Notes: generated by a model from the letters alone, not told the origin. Numbered from the stretch's first letter, positions 18,536 to 28,044 are shown. The stretch: 64,000 bases of DNA from Streptomyces sp. NBC_01283 (GCF_041435335.1 NZ_CP108431.1:10084-74083), one strand, 5' to 3'. Numbers and translations: made by a program.

Positions 18536-18789
18536 GCCGCGGCGCCCGGCTGCAGCCGTTCATCTGGTGCGTCGAGTTGTTGCTCGAGGTCGTCGAGGTA
18601 GGCGCCGTGGTGGTCGATGAAGGACTGTGCGGCGGCCATGCCGGCGGCGCGGGCGCCGGTGGTGTCCTCGATGATGAGGCGCTCGACGTACCTGTTGAAG
18701 TCCAGGCCGCGGGCGGCCGCGGCGTCCTTGCCGGCGGCGAGCACGTCGGGCTCCAGCCGCACCTGCGTCTGCCTCTTCGCGGAAGTCAT
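18532..18789 (-). CDS. ribbon-helix-helix antitoxin
   Basis: 85 residues from ATG 18789. The N-terminal RHH/Arc-like fold is KRQTQVRLEPDVLAAGKDAA then RGLDFNRYVERLIIEDTTG. The acidic C-terminal tail (DHHGAYLDDLEQQLDAPDER) probably binds the toxin. It precedes and overlaps the Fic-type gene by four bases. Autoregulation at its own promoter, in 18790-18931, is expected for this class. Confidence 0.8.
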   Translation of the reverse strand: MTSAKRQTQVRLEPDVLAAGKDAAAARGLDFNRYVERLIIEDTTGARAAGMAAAQSFIDHHGAYLDDLEQQLDAPDERLQPGAAA

Positions 18790-18931
18790 ACTCAAAAGGT
18801 AGCAGGGTGGTAGCACCCGTGGGTTGGTTCGGGTGCGCAGCAGTCGGCTACCGACCGGCAGGCGCAGCGCGCGGCGCACCCCCCGAGCAGTCCGCCGCGC
18901 GCACCCTCGCGAGCGGCCGGAGGCTTGTGCC

Positions 18932-19042
18932 GTGGAGTATCCCGTCGACGTCGCCCTCGCCGCGCCCGTGGCCAAGCTGCCCAGAGGAGCTGGCTGGTGG
19001 TACGAGCCCAAGTTCGACGGCCACAAAATGGTCACGTGGCGG
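18932..19042 (+). pseudogene. ATP-dependent DNA ligase, N-terminal stub
   Basis: From GTG 18932, preceded by GGAGG, the frame reads EYPVDVALAAPVAKLPRGAG then WWYEPKFDGHKMVTWRTEG. The KFDG carries the nucleotidyl-Lys motif KxDG of ATP-dependent ligases. The gene is cut after about 37 codons by an IS481 fragment. Confidence 0.65.
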
Positions 19043-19633
19043 ACCGAGGGTCGCGCACGTCGCAGCCGAGATGGGAATCTCGCGCGTCACAGCCCACAAG
19101 TGGGTTCGCCGCTGGAGGGCCGAAGGCGAGCCAGGGCTGTACGACCGCTCCAGCCGTCCCCGCACCACGCCGCACCGCAGCCCGGCAGCGACCGAGGCCC
19201 GGGTGTGCCGCCTGCGCCAGGACCGCAAGCTCGGGCCCGCACGTCTCGGCCCGATCCTGGGCCTGCCCGCCTCGACCACCCACCGGATCCTGACCCGGCA
19301 CGGCCTCAACCGCCTGGCCTTCCTGGACCGGCCCACCGGGCAGGTCATCCGCCGCTACGAACGCGAGAGGCCCGGCGAACTCATCCACGTTGACGTCAAG
19401 AAACTCGGCCGCATCCCCAACGGCGCCGACCACAAGGTCCTGGGCCGACAAGCCGGCCGAGCCACCCGCAGTGGCATGGGATTCGACTACATCCACTCCG
19501 CCGTCGACGACCACACCCGCCTCGCCTACAGCGAGATCCACGGCGATGAGAAGGCCGCCACCTGCGCCGGATTCCTCCGCCGGGCCAACGCCTTCTTCAC
19601 CGCGCACGGCATCGACCGCGTCGAACGGGGGGC
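19043..19633 (+). pseudogene. IS481-family transposase, 3' truncated
   Basis: HTH (HVAAEMGISRVTAHKWVRRW; GEPGLYDRSSRPRTTPHRSP) and rve core (GELIHVDVKKLGRIPNGADH; MGFDYIHSAVDDHTRLAYSE) are present in one frame. The sequence ends at HGIDRVERGA, where the family normally continues with LTDNG and the catalytic Glu. An IS3 fragment begins right after. Confidence 0.82.
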
Positions 19634-19703
19634 CTGATCCTAGAGTTTGGACGCCGGAGAGACTTGGATCTTGATGGTCCAAGAGAACGGAGTCCCTGTG
19701 GGG

Positions 19704-19990
19704 ATGAAGCACTACCCCGCCGAGTTCAAGGCGGATGCGGTCGCGTTGTACCGGTCGCGTCCGGGAGCGACGATCAAGTCGGTTGCCGCCGACCTCGGAG
19801 TGAATACCGAGACGCTGCGGAACTGGATCAGGGCCGCCGACGGGCGGCGTCCGGGCGCCCACTCGGCGACCCCGGCGGCCGCGCCCCAGCCTGGCGGTGA
19901 CGCGGTTCAGGCGGAGCTGGCCGCCGCACGCAAAAGGATCCGCGAGCTGGAGGAGAACGCGACATCCTCCACAAGGCGGCCCGGTATTTC
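19704..19990 (+). pseudogene. IS3-family OrfA with frameshifted end
   Basis: MKHYPAEFKADAVALYRSRP and SVAADLGVNTETLRNWIRAA form the HTH_Tnp_1 domain. The coiled-coil end RKRIRELEEN is followed in another frame by RDILHKAARYFATETRW. About four bases are lost near 19961. Only the fragment's 3' neighbour (OrfB) remains of the rest. Confidence 0.78.
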
Positions 19991-20006
19991 GCGACGGAGA
20001 CGCGCT

Positions 20007-20396
20007 GGTGAACCGCTGCCAGTTCGTTGAGGATCACCAGCGCCCATACGGCGTGAAGCGGCTCTGCGACATCCTGGGCATCGCCCGCTCAAGCTTCTAC
20101 TACTGGCGCCGCACCGCCCCCGCCCGCCTGGCCCGCCAGGCCGCTGACGACCGGCTCGCGGCCCGGATACGCAAGGCACACAAGGAGTCTGACGGCACCT
20201 ACGGCGTCCCGAGGATCACCGCCGAGCTCCGTGACGAGGACGGCCAGGCGGTCAACCACAAGCGCATCGCGAGGATCATGCGGACCATCGGCCTCGAAGG
20301 AGTCCGCCTGCGGCGCCGGCACCGCACCACCATCGCCGACCCGGCCGCCACGAAAGCCCCGGACCTGATCGGCCGCGACTTCACCGCGACCGAGCA
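20007..20396 (+). pseudogene. IS3-family OrfB, N-terminal fragment
   Basis: QFVEDHQRPYGVKRLCDILG, IARSSFYYWRRTAPARLARQ, SDGTYGVPRITAELRDEDGQ and RIARIMRTIGLEGVRLRRRH form the region before the integrase core. The frame breaks at DLIGRDFTATE and runs into antisense group II intron sequence, so the DDE domain is lost. Confidence 0.78.
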
Positions 20397-20610
20397 GGGC
20401 CGTGCGCCCGTCCACTCCGGCCGTGCGGGCTCCCTTGTTGTCCCGCACCCGGTCCCACGCGACCAGAAGGAACGCGGGATCGGCGACGAGGTTGAACAGA
20501 TCACCGAACCTGCGAGGGTCATCACGGGCCCAACAGTGCAGCTTGGTCTGGATCTTCAGTACCCTGCGCTCCGCTCCGAACGGAACGGAGTCAAGTTCGT
20601 CGGTGTTCAC
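20397..20610 (-). pseudogene. group II intron reverse transcriptase, N-terminal fragment
   Basis: On the minus strand, MNTDELDSVPFGAERRVLKI, QTKLHCWARDDPRRFGDLFN, LVADPAFLLVAWDRVRDNKG and ARTAGVDGRTA form the LtrA-type N-terminus preceding RT domain 1. It is cut at 20397 by the IS3 remnant. It is a different intron lineage from the one at 41667. Confidence 0.72.
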
Positions 20611-20669
20611 CGGCGACAGCCTCCTGACCTTCCAGTACGTCCCCTACTGACTTGCTGGTCTCCTTCGCC

Positions 20670-21254
20670 ATGCACGCGCCTCTCGCGCGCTCGACCACCT
20701 CACCACCGCGGTCGGCCAGTTGGATGCGCGGATCACCACGCTGCTGGCCCGCCTGGAACGGAACACGGATGTGGAGAACCTCGACTCCATCCCGGGCATC
20801 GGCCCCGCAGCCGCTCAGATCATCATCGCCGAGACCGGCGGGAACATGGCCCAGTTCGCCACCGCCTGGCACCTTGCCTCCTGGATCGGGGTCTGCCCCG
20901 GCCACCACGAATCCGCCGGCCGTGACCAAGTCCGGCCACACCCGCCCCGGCAACAGCAACCTCAAACCGCTGCTGGGCATCGCCGCGGTGTCGGTGAGCC
21001 GCAGCAAGGACGGCTACCTCAGCGCCTACTACCGGCGGATCGCTGCCCGCCGCGGCAGGCAGCGGGCCCTGGTCGCGGTGATGCACAACCTCGCCGTCGC
21101 CATCTGGCACATCCTGCGCAACAAGACCCGCTACCAAGACCTCAGCACCGCCTACTTCACCCGCCGCGACCCCGAACGCGCCATGCGCCGGATGACCAAA
21201 AAAGCCAACCGACTCGGCCTCACCGTCCGCTTCGAACCCATCGCGGCCGCATGA
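20670..21254 (+). pseudogene. IS110-family transposase, C-terminal fragment
   Basis: LARLERNTDVENLDSIPGIG then PAAAQIIIAETGGNMAQFAT is the Transposase_20 domain. A frameshift near 20905 leads to KSGHTRPGNSNLKPLLGIAA and RNKTRYQDLSTAYFTRRDPE, the remainder of the C-terminus. The N-terminal DEDD domain is missing. Confidence 0.78.
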
Positions 21255-21323
21255 AACCCCACCGCCAGCCACTCGCTGACCTGAGCTCATCCTTCATTTT
21301 CGAGTTAGAGTCCGGAACTCGGG

Positions 21324-21869
21324 TCAGAGCCGGTTCAGGTCAGGTTCGGGCACGGGAACGACGTTTCCCGCCGCGTTGCAGCGAACGGTCCACGGCGTCC
21401 CGTAGCCCTGCTCGTAGACCCGTACGTCTACGTCGGGGAGTTGTGTGCCGTGAGTTGCCTGGGCGGAGGCTGCGGTGCAGATGATCTGGCTGAGCCCGAG
21501 GCTGCCGTCGGTCATGTGTGCCACCCCCGTCGGAAGGTGCAGATCCACGGCATCGTCGGTGGTCTGCGCGACCAGCCGCCCGTGTATCGGGGGCACCTCG
21601 GTGATCAGGCCACGGGCGCGTTCGGCGGCGTCGGGGCCTTCGAGGAGCAGGTCGAGTGCCTGTTGGGGGGTTGCGGATGTATCGACCTCGCGGGTGACGG
21701 CTTGGATGCCGTGCGGGCTGACGAAGTAAAGCTGGGCATGGTGGGTCGCGGATCCCGGCTCGCGAAGGCCGGACGCCGGGACACCGGCTCGGACTGGGCC
21801 AGTGGAACCAATGCTGCAGCCTGCCGAAAGTACACCCAGCACGGCTACGAGGGTGATCTGGCGCTTCAT
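21324..21869 (-). CDS. lipoprotein with GerMN-like domain
   Basis: 181 residues. The signal peptide ends in lipobox LSAGC (Cys18), so it should be lipid-anchored. A Ser/Pro-rich linker is followed by a GerMN-like fold (AQLYFVSPHGIQAVTREVDT; TPQQALDLLLEGPDAAERAR; GLSQIICTAASAQATHG). Its start overlaps the kinase stop in ATGA. The order regulator, kinase, GerMN-type lipoprotein recalls MtrA-MtrB-LpqB, although LpqB is much larger. It may modulate the kinase sensor domain. Confidence 0.8.
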   Translation of the reverse strand: MKRQITLVAVLGVLSAGCSIGSTGPVRAGVPASGLREPGSATHHAQLYFVSPHGIQAVTREVDTSATPQQALDLLLEGPDAAERARGLITEVPPIHGRLVAQTTDDAVDLHLPTGVAHMTDGSLGLSQIICTAASAQATHGTQLPDVDVRVYEQGYGTPWTVRCNAAGNVVPVPEPDLNRL

Positions 21870-23317
21870 GACTGGTCCTCCAGCCGGAGTGTGCGCGGGA
21901 GCGTGATGGTGAACACCGCGCCGCCATCGGGGGCGTTGGCAGCGGTGAGGGTGCCGTGGTGCAGTCGTACGTTCGCCATCGCGATGGCAAGTCCGAGGCC
22001 GCTGCCTGCGGAGCGGGCCCGCGCGGCGTCCGCCTTGTAGAAGCGGTCGAAGATATGCGGCAGGGCCTCGTCGGGGATGCCGGGGCCGTCGTCGGCGACA
22101 TCGATCACCAGGGACTCCTGCGTGGCCCTCGCCCGGACCGTGACGGGGGCGGCGCCATGGCGCAGGGCGTTGCCGATCAGGTTGGCGAGGACGACGTCGA
22201 CGCGCCGCGCGTCGACCCGGATGCGCAGGTCGTCCTCGGCAAGCTCGGTGATCACCTCGTCCGGCTCGCGCCAGCCGCGCAGGTGAAGCGTTTTGTGGAT
22301 GATGGTGCGCAGACTCACGTCGTCCAGGTGCAACACCGCCGCTCCCGCGTCGAAGCGGGAGATCTCTATCAACTCCTCGACCATGCCGGTCAGCTTGCGG
22401 GTCTCGTCGCTGATGAGGAGGACCGCGTCGGCTGTGTCCGGAGGCAGCGTGCCGGAGCGGGCGTCCTCGTCGAGGGCGTCGGTGACGGCGGCCATCGCGG
22501 CGAGAGGGGTCCGCAGTTCGTGCGAGACGTCTGCGGCGAACCGGCGGGCGTTGGCCTCCATGTGCCGCAGCTCGGCGTCGTTGCGCTCCAGGGCGGCCAC
22601 CATGGTGTTGAACGTGCCGGTCAGCGCGGCGAGTTCGTCCTTGCCGACGACGTCCAGGCGGGTGTCCAGGGCGCCTGAGGTGATCTTCTCGGCGGCCGTA
22701 CGCAGCTGCCGTACGGGCCGCAGCACCCGGCGGGCCGCGAACAAGGCGGGCACGACGGCGAAGGCGAGCACGGGGACGGCGCCTGCCCAGGCCGCGGTGA
22801 TCAGGGCGGAGATGTCGGCCCGTTCGCCGTCCAGCGACAGAACGGCGAAGGCGGCAAGACCCGACGGTTCTTCCGCTTCTTTGCGCCGGTCGGTGTAGCT
22901 GATCGGCATGCCGATCAGCAGTCGGGGGCCGGCGGTGTGCTCCGCACGCTCGTAGAAGGTGGTGTCGCCGCTCTTTGTCGCGTCGCGCAGGGACCTGCTG
23001 ACGTGACGCGCGGTGCCGATGAGCGGGCCGCCATCGCGGGAGACGGCCGTGTGCCAGCCGTGCGAGCCCGAGGCACGGTCCAGCTGGCGCGCGAAGGCGC
23101 GCAGGTCCGTTTCGGTGGGGTCGGCAGGAAGGTTGGGAGCGAGCGAGTCGATCTGGAGGCGCAGATCGTGGACGGCGCCGTTCTGGGTGCGGTCCAAGAT
23201 CGCGCTGCGGGCCTGCCGGAAGGTCAGCGCGGCGGTGATCAGCGCGCTGAGCGCGGCGACCAGGACGAAGGCGAAGACCAGGCGCGGGCTCAGGCCGCGG
23301 CGCGGTGCGAGCTTCAT
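21866..23317 (-). CDS. two-component sensor histidine kinase
   Basis: 483 residues. TM1 is at about 12-33 and TM2 at about 172-196, with an extracytoplasmic sensor between. HAMP follows (RRVLRPVRQLRTAAEKITSG). The HisKA motif is DVSHELRTPL with phospho-acceptor His266. The ATPase has N-box NLIGNALRHG, G1 DDGPGIPDE, F-box IFDRFYKAD and G2 GSGLGLA. All boxes are intact. It overlaps the response regulator and the lipoprotein gene by four bases on either side, so the three genes form one operon. Confidence 0.95.
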   Translation of the reverse strand: MKLAPRRGLSPRLVFAFVLVAALSALITAALTFRQARSAILDRTQNGAVHDLRLQIDSLAPNLPADPTETDLRAFARQLDRASGSHGWHTAVSRDGGPLIGTARHVSRSLRDATKSGDTTFYERAEHTAGPRLLIGMPISYTDRRKEAEEPSGLAAFAVLSLDGERADISALITAAWAGAVPVLAFAVVPALFAARRVLRPVRQLRTAAEKITSGALDTRLDVVGKDELAALTGTFNTMVAALERNDAELRHMEANARRFAADVSHELRTPLAAMAAVTDALDEDARSGTLPPDTADAVLLISDETRKLTGMVEELIEISRFDAGAAVLHLDDVSLRTIIHKTLHLRGWREPDEVITELAEDDLRIRVDARRVDVVLANLIGNALRHGAAPVTVRARATQESLVIDVADDGPGIPDEALPHIFDRFYKADAARARSAGSGLGLAIAMANVRLHHGTLTAANAPDGGAVFTITLPRTLRLEDQS

Positions 23318-24006
23318 GCGGGCAGTGGGCCGAAGCGGTAGCCGAAGCCGCGTACGGTCTGGACGTACACCGGGCGGCGCGGGTCCTCTTCGATCCTGGC
23401 GCGCAGCCTCATCACGCAGGCGTCGACCAGGCGGGCGTCCCCGTAGTAGCTGTGTTCCCAGACGTCCTCGAGTAACTGCTGGCGGCTGAAGGTCCGCCCC
23501 GGTGCGGCGCTGAGAAAGAGCAGCAGCTTCAACTCGGAAGGGGCGAGAGGGAGTTCCTGGCCGCGCTTGCGGACGATGAGTGCTCCGCGGTCGATCTCCA
23601 GATCGCCCACCTGGGTCTGCCCGGCGCCTGTGGCAGCCTGGGCGGGGGCCACGCGGCGCAGCACCGCCCGCAGCCGGGCCTCGATGACCGCGGCGCCTGC
23701 GGGTTTGACGACGTAGTCGTCGGCGCCCGCCTCAAGGCCGATCACGACGTCGAGGTCGTCGCCGCGCGCGGACAGGATCACGATGGGAACCCGGCTGGTC
23801 TCGCGGATGCGGCCGCATACTTCCAGGCCGCTCATGCCGGGGAGCATCAGATCGAGGAGTACGAGGTCGGGCTTGATGGCGACCAGGGCCTCAAGACCGT
23901 CCTCGCCGGTGCCGACCGCCTCGGCCTCGTGCCCGTTGCGGGATAAGCCCAAGACGACACCGCGGCGCACGGCCGGATCGTCCTCGATCAGCAAGACACG
24001 GGGCAT
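23314..24006 (-). CDS. OmpR/PhoB-family response regulator
   Basis: 230 residues. The receiver domain has acidic pair ED at 8-9, phospho-acceptor Asp52 (LVLLDLMLPG), Thr/Ser switch region VILSARG and Lys in DYVVKP. The C-terminal winged helix is complete (RGQELPLAPSELKLLLFLSA; QLLEDVWEHSYYGDARLVDA; VQTVRGFGYRFG). It is first gene of the operon with the kinase and lipoprotein. Genes regulated are unknown; the acyltransferase/SGNH pair lies directly upstream on the same strand. Confidence 0.95.
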   Translation of the reverse strand: MPRVLLIEDDPAVRRGVVLGLSRNGHEAEAVGTGEDGLEALVAIKPDLVLLDLMLPGMSGLEVCGRIRETSRVPIVILSARGDDLDVVIGLEAGADDYVVKPAGAAVIEARLRAVLRRVAPAQAATGAGQTQVGDLEIDRGALIVRKRGQELPLAPSELKLLLFLSAAPGRTFSRQQLLEDVWEHSYYGDARLVDACVMRLRARIEEDPRRPVYVQTVRGFGYRFGPLPA

Positions 24007-24117
24007 GTAAGGGCCCTTTCCACGGTGCGCATGTTATTCCTGCATTATGTGAGCTATGAGATGGATTGCCCACTTTACGGGCGCGCGGGGGTGTGGCGTG
24101 CACGGCGTGTTCTGGGG

Positions 24118-25392
24118 TCACCTCAACTGGTTGACATCGACCGTGCCTGCCCCCGGCACCGGCTCGGGCACCGCCGCCCACAGGACGGCTCCCGCCAGGG
24201 CTACCGCGATTACCGCGATCACACCGCGCCTGCCACGCGCCCACCCCGCCCGGCACCGCACCGGATCCTCGACGAACCGCTTCGTCATCGCGGCGGCGGC
24301 CAGTGAAACCCCGATCGCGAGGACGGTCCCGCCCCAGTCCCCGAGCACCGACAGTCGCGGCAACAACAGCAGGTACACCGGCCAGTGCCACAGATACAGG
24401 CTGTATGACAGTATCCCCAGGCCACGCGGCAGGCGGCTGCCCGCAACCCGTGCCGCCCAGGTGTCCGGCACCTGGGCCATCAGGACGATCAACGCGGCCG
24501 CGGTCGCAGAGTGCAGGAAGAGCCCGCCCTGGAAGAGCAGCGGCGCCTTCTCACCCTCAGTCACCGCCCACGCCACCGCCAGCCCACAGCCCAGGGCAAG
24601 GCACACCAGGTCGGCGGCGCGGCGCGGCACCCGGCGTACGAGGTTGCGCACCGGCGCGGTGGCCACGAGCGCCCCGAGCAGCAGGGCGGCACACCGGGTA
24701 TCAGTGCCCTCGTAGGCGCGAGTGGTGTCCACCGCGGCACCGAGCGAGACGGTCAGGGCGAGGGAAATGAGGGCACCCACCCCGGCCAGTGAGGCCACGA
24801 TCCGCTCACCGCACCGCCACCGGGCGGCCACCGCCACCACCAGTGGCCAGGCCAGGTAGAACTGCCACTCCACGCCGATGCTCCACAGGTGGGCGAAGAC
24901 GCGGGTATCGGAGGCGTTCCAGTAGCCGATCTGCTCGGTGATGTAATGCCAGTTGACCGTCTGCGTCCCGACCCAGGGCATGTCGTCGAGCGCGAAACGC
25001 AGTTGCTCCGTGCTCCCCCACGCCCACGTGGCCACCACGGTCACGACCACCACACAGCTGAGAGCGGGCAGCAGGCGGCGGGCACGGCGGCTCCAGAACG
25101 CGGCCAGGGCGATCTGGCCGCGCGCAGTCGCCTCGCCGAGCAGCAGCCCGGTGATCAGGAACCCGGAGAGCGCGAAGAACAGGTCGACCCCGAGAAACCC
25201 GCCGGGCAGATGCCCGGCGTGGAAGAGCAGCACGGCCGCGACCGCGAACCCGCGCAGCCCGTCGAGGGCGGCTATATGCGCACGGCTCACGCCGCCGGGG
25301 CGCGCCTCGCGGTGCCGGGCCGGCGTCGGGCCGCGCGCAGGCGCAGCCACAGGCACAGGCACAGGCACAGGTGACGGGAGATGCGGAGGCAT
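24118..25392 (-). CDS. acyltransferase-3 family membrane protein (OafA/YrhL type)
   Basis: 424 residues from ATG 25392. A Pro/Val-rich cytoplasmic leader is followed by the family pattern ALDGLRGFAVAAVLLFHAGH (catalytic His), GGFLGVDLFFALSGFLITGL, FWSRRARRLLPAL and HLWSIGVEWQFYLAWP, then several more membrane spans (about ten in total) and LYLWHWPVYL. It would transfer an acyl group across the membrane to a surface glycan or secreted product. It follows a secreted SGNH protein by 16 bp, a common split version of OafA-SGNH fusions. Confidence 0.9.
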   Translation of the reverse strand: MPPHLPSPVPVPVPVAAPARGPTPARHREARPGGVSRAHIAALDGLRGFAVAAVLLFHAGHLPGGFLGVDLFFALSGFLITGLLLGEATARGQIALAAFWSRRARRLLPALSCVVVVTVVATWAWGSTEQLRFALDDMPWVGTQTVNWHYITEQIGYWNASDTRVFAHLWSIGVEWQFYLAWPLVVAVAARWRCGERIVASLAGVGALISLALTVSLGAAVDTTRAYEGTDTRCAALLLGALVATAPVRNLVRRVPRRAADLVCLALGCGLAVAWAVTEGEKAPLLFQGGLFLHSATAAALIVLMAQVPDTWAARVAGSRLPRGLGILSYSLYLWHWPVYLLLLPRLSVLGDWGGTVLAIGVSLAAAAMTKRFVEDPVRCRAGWARGRRGVIAVIAVALAGAVLWAAVPEPVPGAGTVDVNQLR

Positions 25393-25408
25393 CAAGTCGG
25401 CCGCTTCG

Positions 25409-26233
25409 TCACGCGGCACAGCGGAGCTTGCTGTAGCGCTCGTTGCCGGTCCAGGACTTCTGGGCCCAGGTGTCCACCGACGCTGGTTTGAAGCGCTCCT
25501 GCGCGCCGAGTTTCCCGGCGAACCACTTGGCGAAGGCGGCGGCCCCCTGCTGGCAGTTGTGTACCCCGTCCGCGGCGCGCTGCGCCTTCCCCGCCGAGGC
25601 ATCAGTGCCCCACACCTGGGAGGCATCGAAGAACGCCGCCGTGCCACCGCTCCTCCCGGCGACTTCCGAGGCCACCTTGGAAGCGGTACGCAACTGCGCC
25701 TCGTGCTGCTTGTAGAACCCGTCGATCTTGATGGGCGGGGACGAAACGAACACCACCTTGGCTCCGGCGCCCTTGGCCGTGTCGACGACCTTCCTGTAGG
25801 CAGCCCGCTGCTGGTCCTGGCTTCCCCAGTCGTATGTCGTGACTTGGTAGGCGACCACGGTGGGACGGAACGCCTCGATGTCCTTGGTCAGTTGCTTCCA
25901 GGTGTCGCCGGAGATCATCCGCGTGATCTCCTCACCGCCGTCGACGATCGTGCCCCCACCGTCCGAAGAGGAATCCTTGAACTCCACACCACTGGCCTTC
26001 AGGGCCGCGCCCAGGGCGGGAGCCTCGGCACCCGCGATGGAATCGCCCAGCCAGAGGACCTTCGTGCCGATGCTCTTCGGCGTCTGGTTCTTCCCCTCGT
26101 CCGTGGCGCCGGAGCCCTTCCCGCCGCAGCCGACCAGGGTGAGGCCGAGCGCGGCGACTGCGGCAACCGCGCTCAGGGCATAGCGGGCCGGGCGGTGAGG
26201 AGAACGGGAACGGGACTTGTGCGTGCTGTTCAT
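25409..26233 (-). CDS. SGNH-type esterase lipoprotein
   Basis: 274 residues from ATG 26233. The signal peptide has lipobox LVGC (near residue 36). SGNH block I is WLGDSIAGAE with the catalytic Ser. Later blocks include VVAYQVTTYDWG and VVFVSSPPIKIDG, and the C-terminal Asp-x-x-His is DGVHNC. As in other acyltransferase-3/SGNH pairs, it probably completes the acyl transfer outside the cell. The promoter should be upstream of 26233. Confidence 0.88.
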   Translation of the reverse strand: MNSTHKSRSRSPHRPARYALSAVAAVAALGLTLVGCGGKGSGATDEGKNQTPKSIGTKVLWLGDSIAGAEAPALGAALKASGVEFKDSSSDGGGTIVDGGEEITRMISGDTWKQLTKDIEAFRPTVVAYQVTTYDWGSQDQQRAAYRKVVDTAKGAGAKVVFVSSPPIKIDGFYKQHEAQLRTASKVASEVAGRSGGTAAFFDASQVWGTDASAGKAQRAADGVHNCQQGAAAFAKWFAGKLGAQERFKPASVDTWAQKSWTGNERYSKLRCAA

Positions 26234-26622
26234 GCCTCCAGCACAACAGCCCCCAAGCACCCAGCCGCCCGCCGCCATCGTTTGCGCACAATCTGGGCAA
26301 GAAGCGCTCATGAAGACCGCCGCCCCGACTTCGGATACCGGAGCGGCCCCTCAAGTGCCGAGCGGTCCAACACCGACAGCAGGAAATAGCCATGGGTCCG
26401 ATCCCTCGCCGGTCGCGGACCAGGCGGCTCTTGCCCGGACAAAGACACCCACAGCACCGCCCCTGCCGGTAGCCACAGGAAACGTCTCACCGCAAGAGCC
26501 CGTGGCGGGGTGGAGCCACTGCGCCGGTCACCCCACCACCCCTCAATGCACCCGAGCGACCCACCAAATGGGGTCGCTCAGAACCGTCCCGCCGGGGCCG
26601 CTGAACAACGTCACAGAGGCTG
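26234..26622. other. gap between SGNH gene and IS110
   Basis: Holds the SGNH promoter and the 3' flank of IS110. A minus frame from about 26490 (GTG; MRRFLWLPAGAVLWVSLSGQ) looks like a short signal-peptide start but continues without a recognisable domain. Confidence 0.35.
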
Positions 26623-27714
26623 CTATATCGCGTCAAGCTGTTGAGGGGAGATCTCTAAGCCTGTGGAGGTCTTCCGGTGCGAGTGTTCGAGGAGCTTGAA
26701 GATCTGACGGCAGATGGTCCGCTTGAGGCACCGCTGTGCGTCTCGGGAGGTCTTGCCCTCGGCCGAGCGGCGGGTGACGTAGGTCTTGGTCGCAGGGTCC
26801 AGTCGCATCCTGATCAGCGTGATGGTGTGTAGTGCGCGATTCAGCTGCCGGTCGCCGCTGCGGTTGATCCGGTGCCGGTTGGTCAGTCCGGACGACGCAG
26901 GGATCGGTGCGACACCGGCGAAGGCAGCGAATGCGGCTTCGGAGCGGAAACGTCCGGAGTGCGACCAGCTGACCAGGATCTGAGCAGCTGTGATGGGCCC
27001 GACTCCCAGCAGAGCAAGCAGTTCGGGGGCCAACTGCTGCACGATGCCGAGGATCTCGCCTTCAAGCTCTTTGGCCTCGGCCTGGAGAGCCTTGATCCGC
27101 TGGGCGGTAGAGCGCAGGGCCCGGACCGTCATGCGCCGCTCGATGCACTGCGCCGGGCGATCCCGGAGTTGAGCACAACGGCTGATCTGGGCCGGACGCT
27201 TGAGTTTGCGCAGTTCAGCACGGAGGTCATCGGGCGCGGACACGATGAGGTTCTTCAGCTGGTTGATCGCGGCGGTGGAAGCCAGGACTGCCCCCTGGCG
27301 GGTCACCAACAGCACGCGCAGGGCCTCGCGTTCGCCTCGCACTCGAGGCTGGATGAGGTGTTCGGCGGCGAGCGCGTCCTTCGCCGCGCGAATGGCGTCG
27401 ATCATGTCGGTCTTGCGTCCGCCCCGGTCAGGGGCCCGTTTCGGGCGCAGGACTTCGACGACCTGTTCCCCGGCCTGGTCCAGAAATGTGGCCAGGCCGG
27501 CGCCGAAGCTGCCGACGCCTTCCAGCGCCCAGCACCGGCGGCCGGGGATGTGCTGGCGTGCAAAGTCCAGCAAGCGGCGGTAGCCGCGGGCGTTGGCAGG
27601 CGAATCCGTGGTGGCCAGGACAGCGCCGATGGGGCTGACGACCGCAGCGGCCAGGGTGTCTCGGTGAGTGTCGACGCCGATGACGCCGTCGACTCGTTCT
27701 GCAAGCATGGTCAT
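26623..27714 (-). CDS. IS110-family transposase (intact)
   Basis: 363 residues. The N-terminal RuvC-like DEDD domain has GVDTHRDT, then ALEGVGSFG and KTDMIDA. The helical middle is followed by the Transposase_20 domain (LLALLGVGPITAAQILVSWS; AFAAFAGVAPIPASSGLTNR with the likely nucleophile Ser; RSGDRQLNRALHTITLIRMR). No frameshift, so it is likely active. Members use a structured non-coding RNA from the element end to bridge donor and target. Here it would be in the DNA outside the ORF, most likely just beyond 27714. Confidence 0.9.
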   Translation of the reverse strand: MTMLAERVDGVIGVDTHRDTLAAAVVSPIGAVLATTDSPANARGYRRLLDFARQHIPGRRCWALEGVGSFGAGLATFLDQAGEQVVEVLRPKRAPDRGGRKTDMIDAIRAAKDALAAEHLIQPRVRGEREALRVLLVTRQGAVLASTAAINQLKNLIVSAPDDLRAELRKLKRPAQISRCAQLRDRPAQCIERRMTVRALRSTAQRIKALQAEAKELEGEILGIVQQLAPELLALLGVGPITAAQILVSWSHSGRFRSEAAFAAFAGVAPIPASSGLTNRHRINRSGDRQLNRALHTITLIRMRLDPATKTYVTRRSAEGKTSRDAQRCLKRTICRQIFKLLEHSHRKTSTGLEISPQQLDAI

Positions 27715-28044
27715 GCGGTTGTTCTCCTTGCGGCTGGACGATCGTGGTCGGCGCCGGCCTGGGTGGAGTCACCGCGCGGCATAACTGTGATGAGTCACGT
27801 CGAAATGGCGGACAAGCTGCTGATCAAGCCAACGAGGTGGGCCAGGCCGACGCCGACGTCCGGCAGACATCTCGGGGGAACGGCAGGCTCTGACGAGCCG
27901 CCAATTACCATGCGGGTCATGCCGGAACGCCAACGCCGAGCCTGGCAGCAGCCCAACCCGGGCCGCAGTTGAACTATCACAATTACCGTTTTCGTAGTCC
28001 CGCAACGGGGCTCCCGGATTGCCGACACGGAGGAGAGTGAACTG
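27715..28044. other. IS110 5' flank and unassigned DNA
   Basis: The first 60-100 bp are probably the non-coding end of IS110 (candidate guide/bridge RNA region). A 60-codon plus frame at 27790 (MSHVEMADKLLIKPTRWARP) has no recognisable family. The duplication copy 2 begins at 28045. Confidence 0.35.

Noticed and set aside
26623..27714. Terminal inverted repeats for IS110
   Set aside because: None could be found. The family usually lacks them, so element ends are left undefined.
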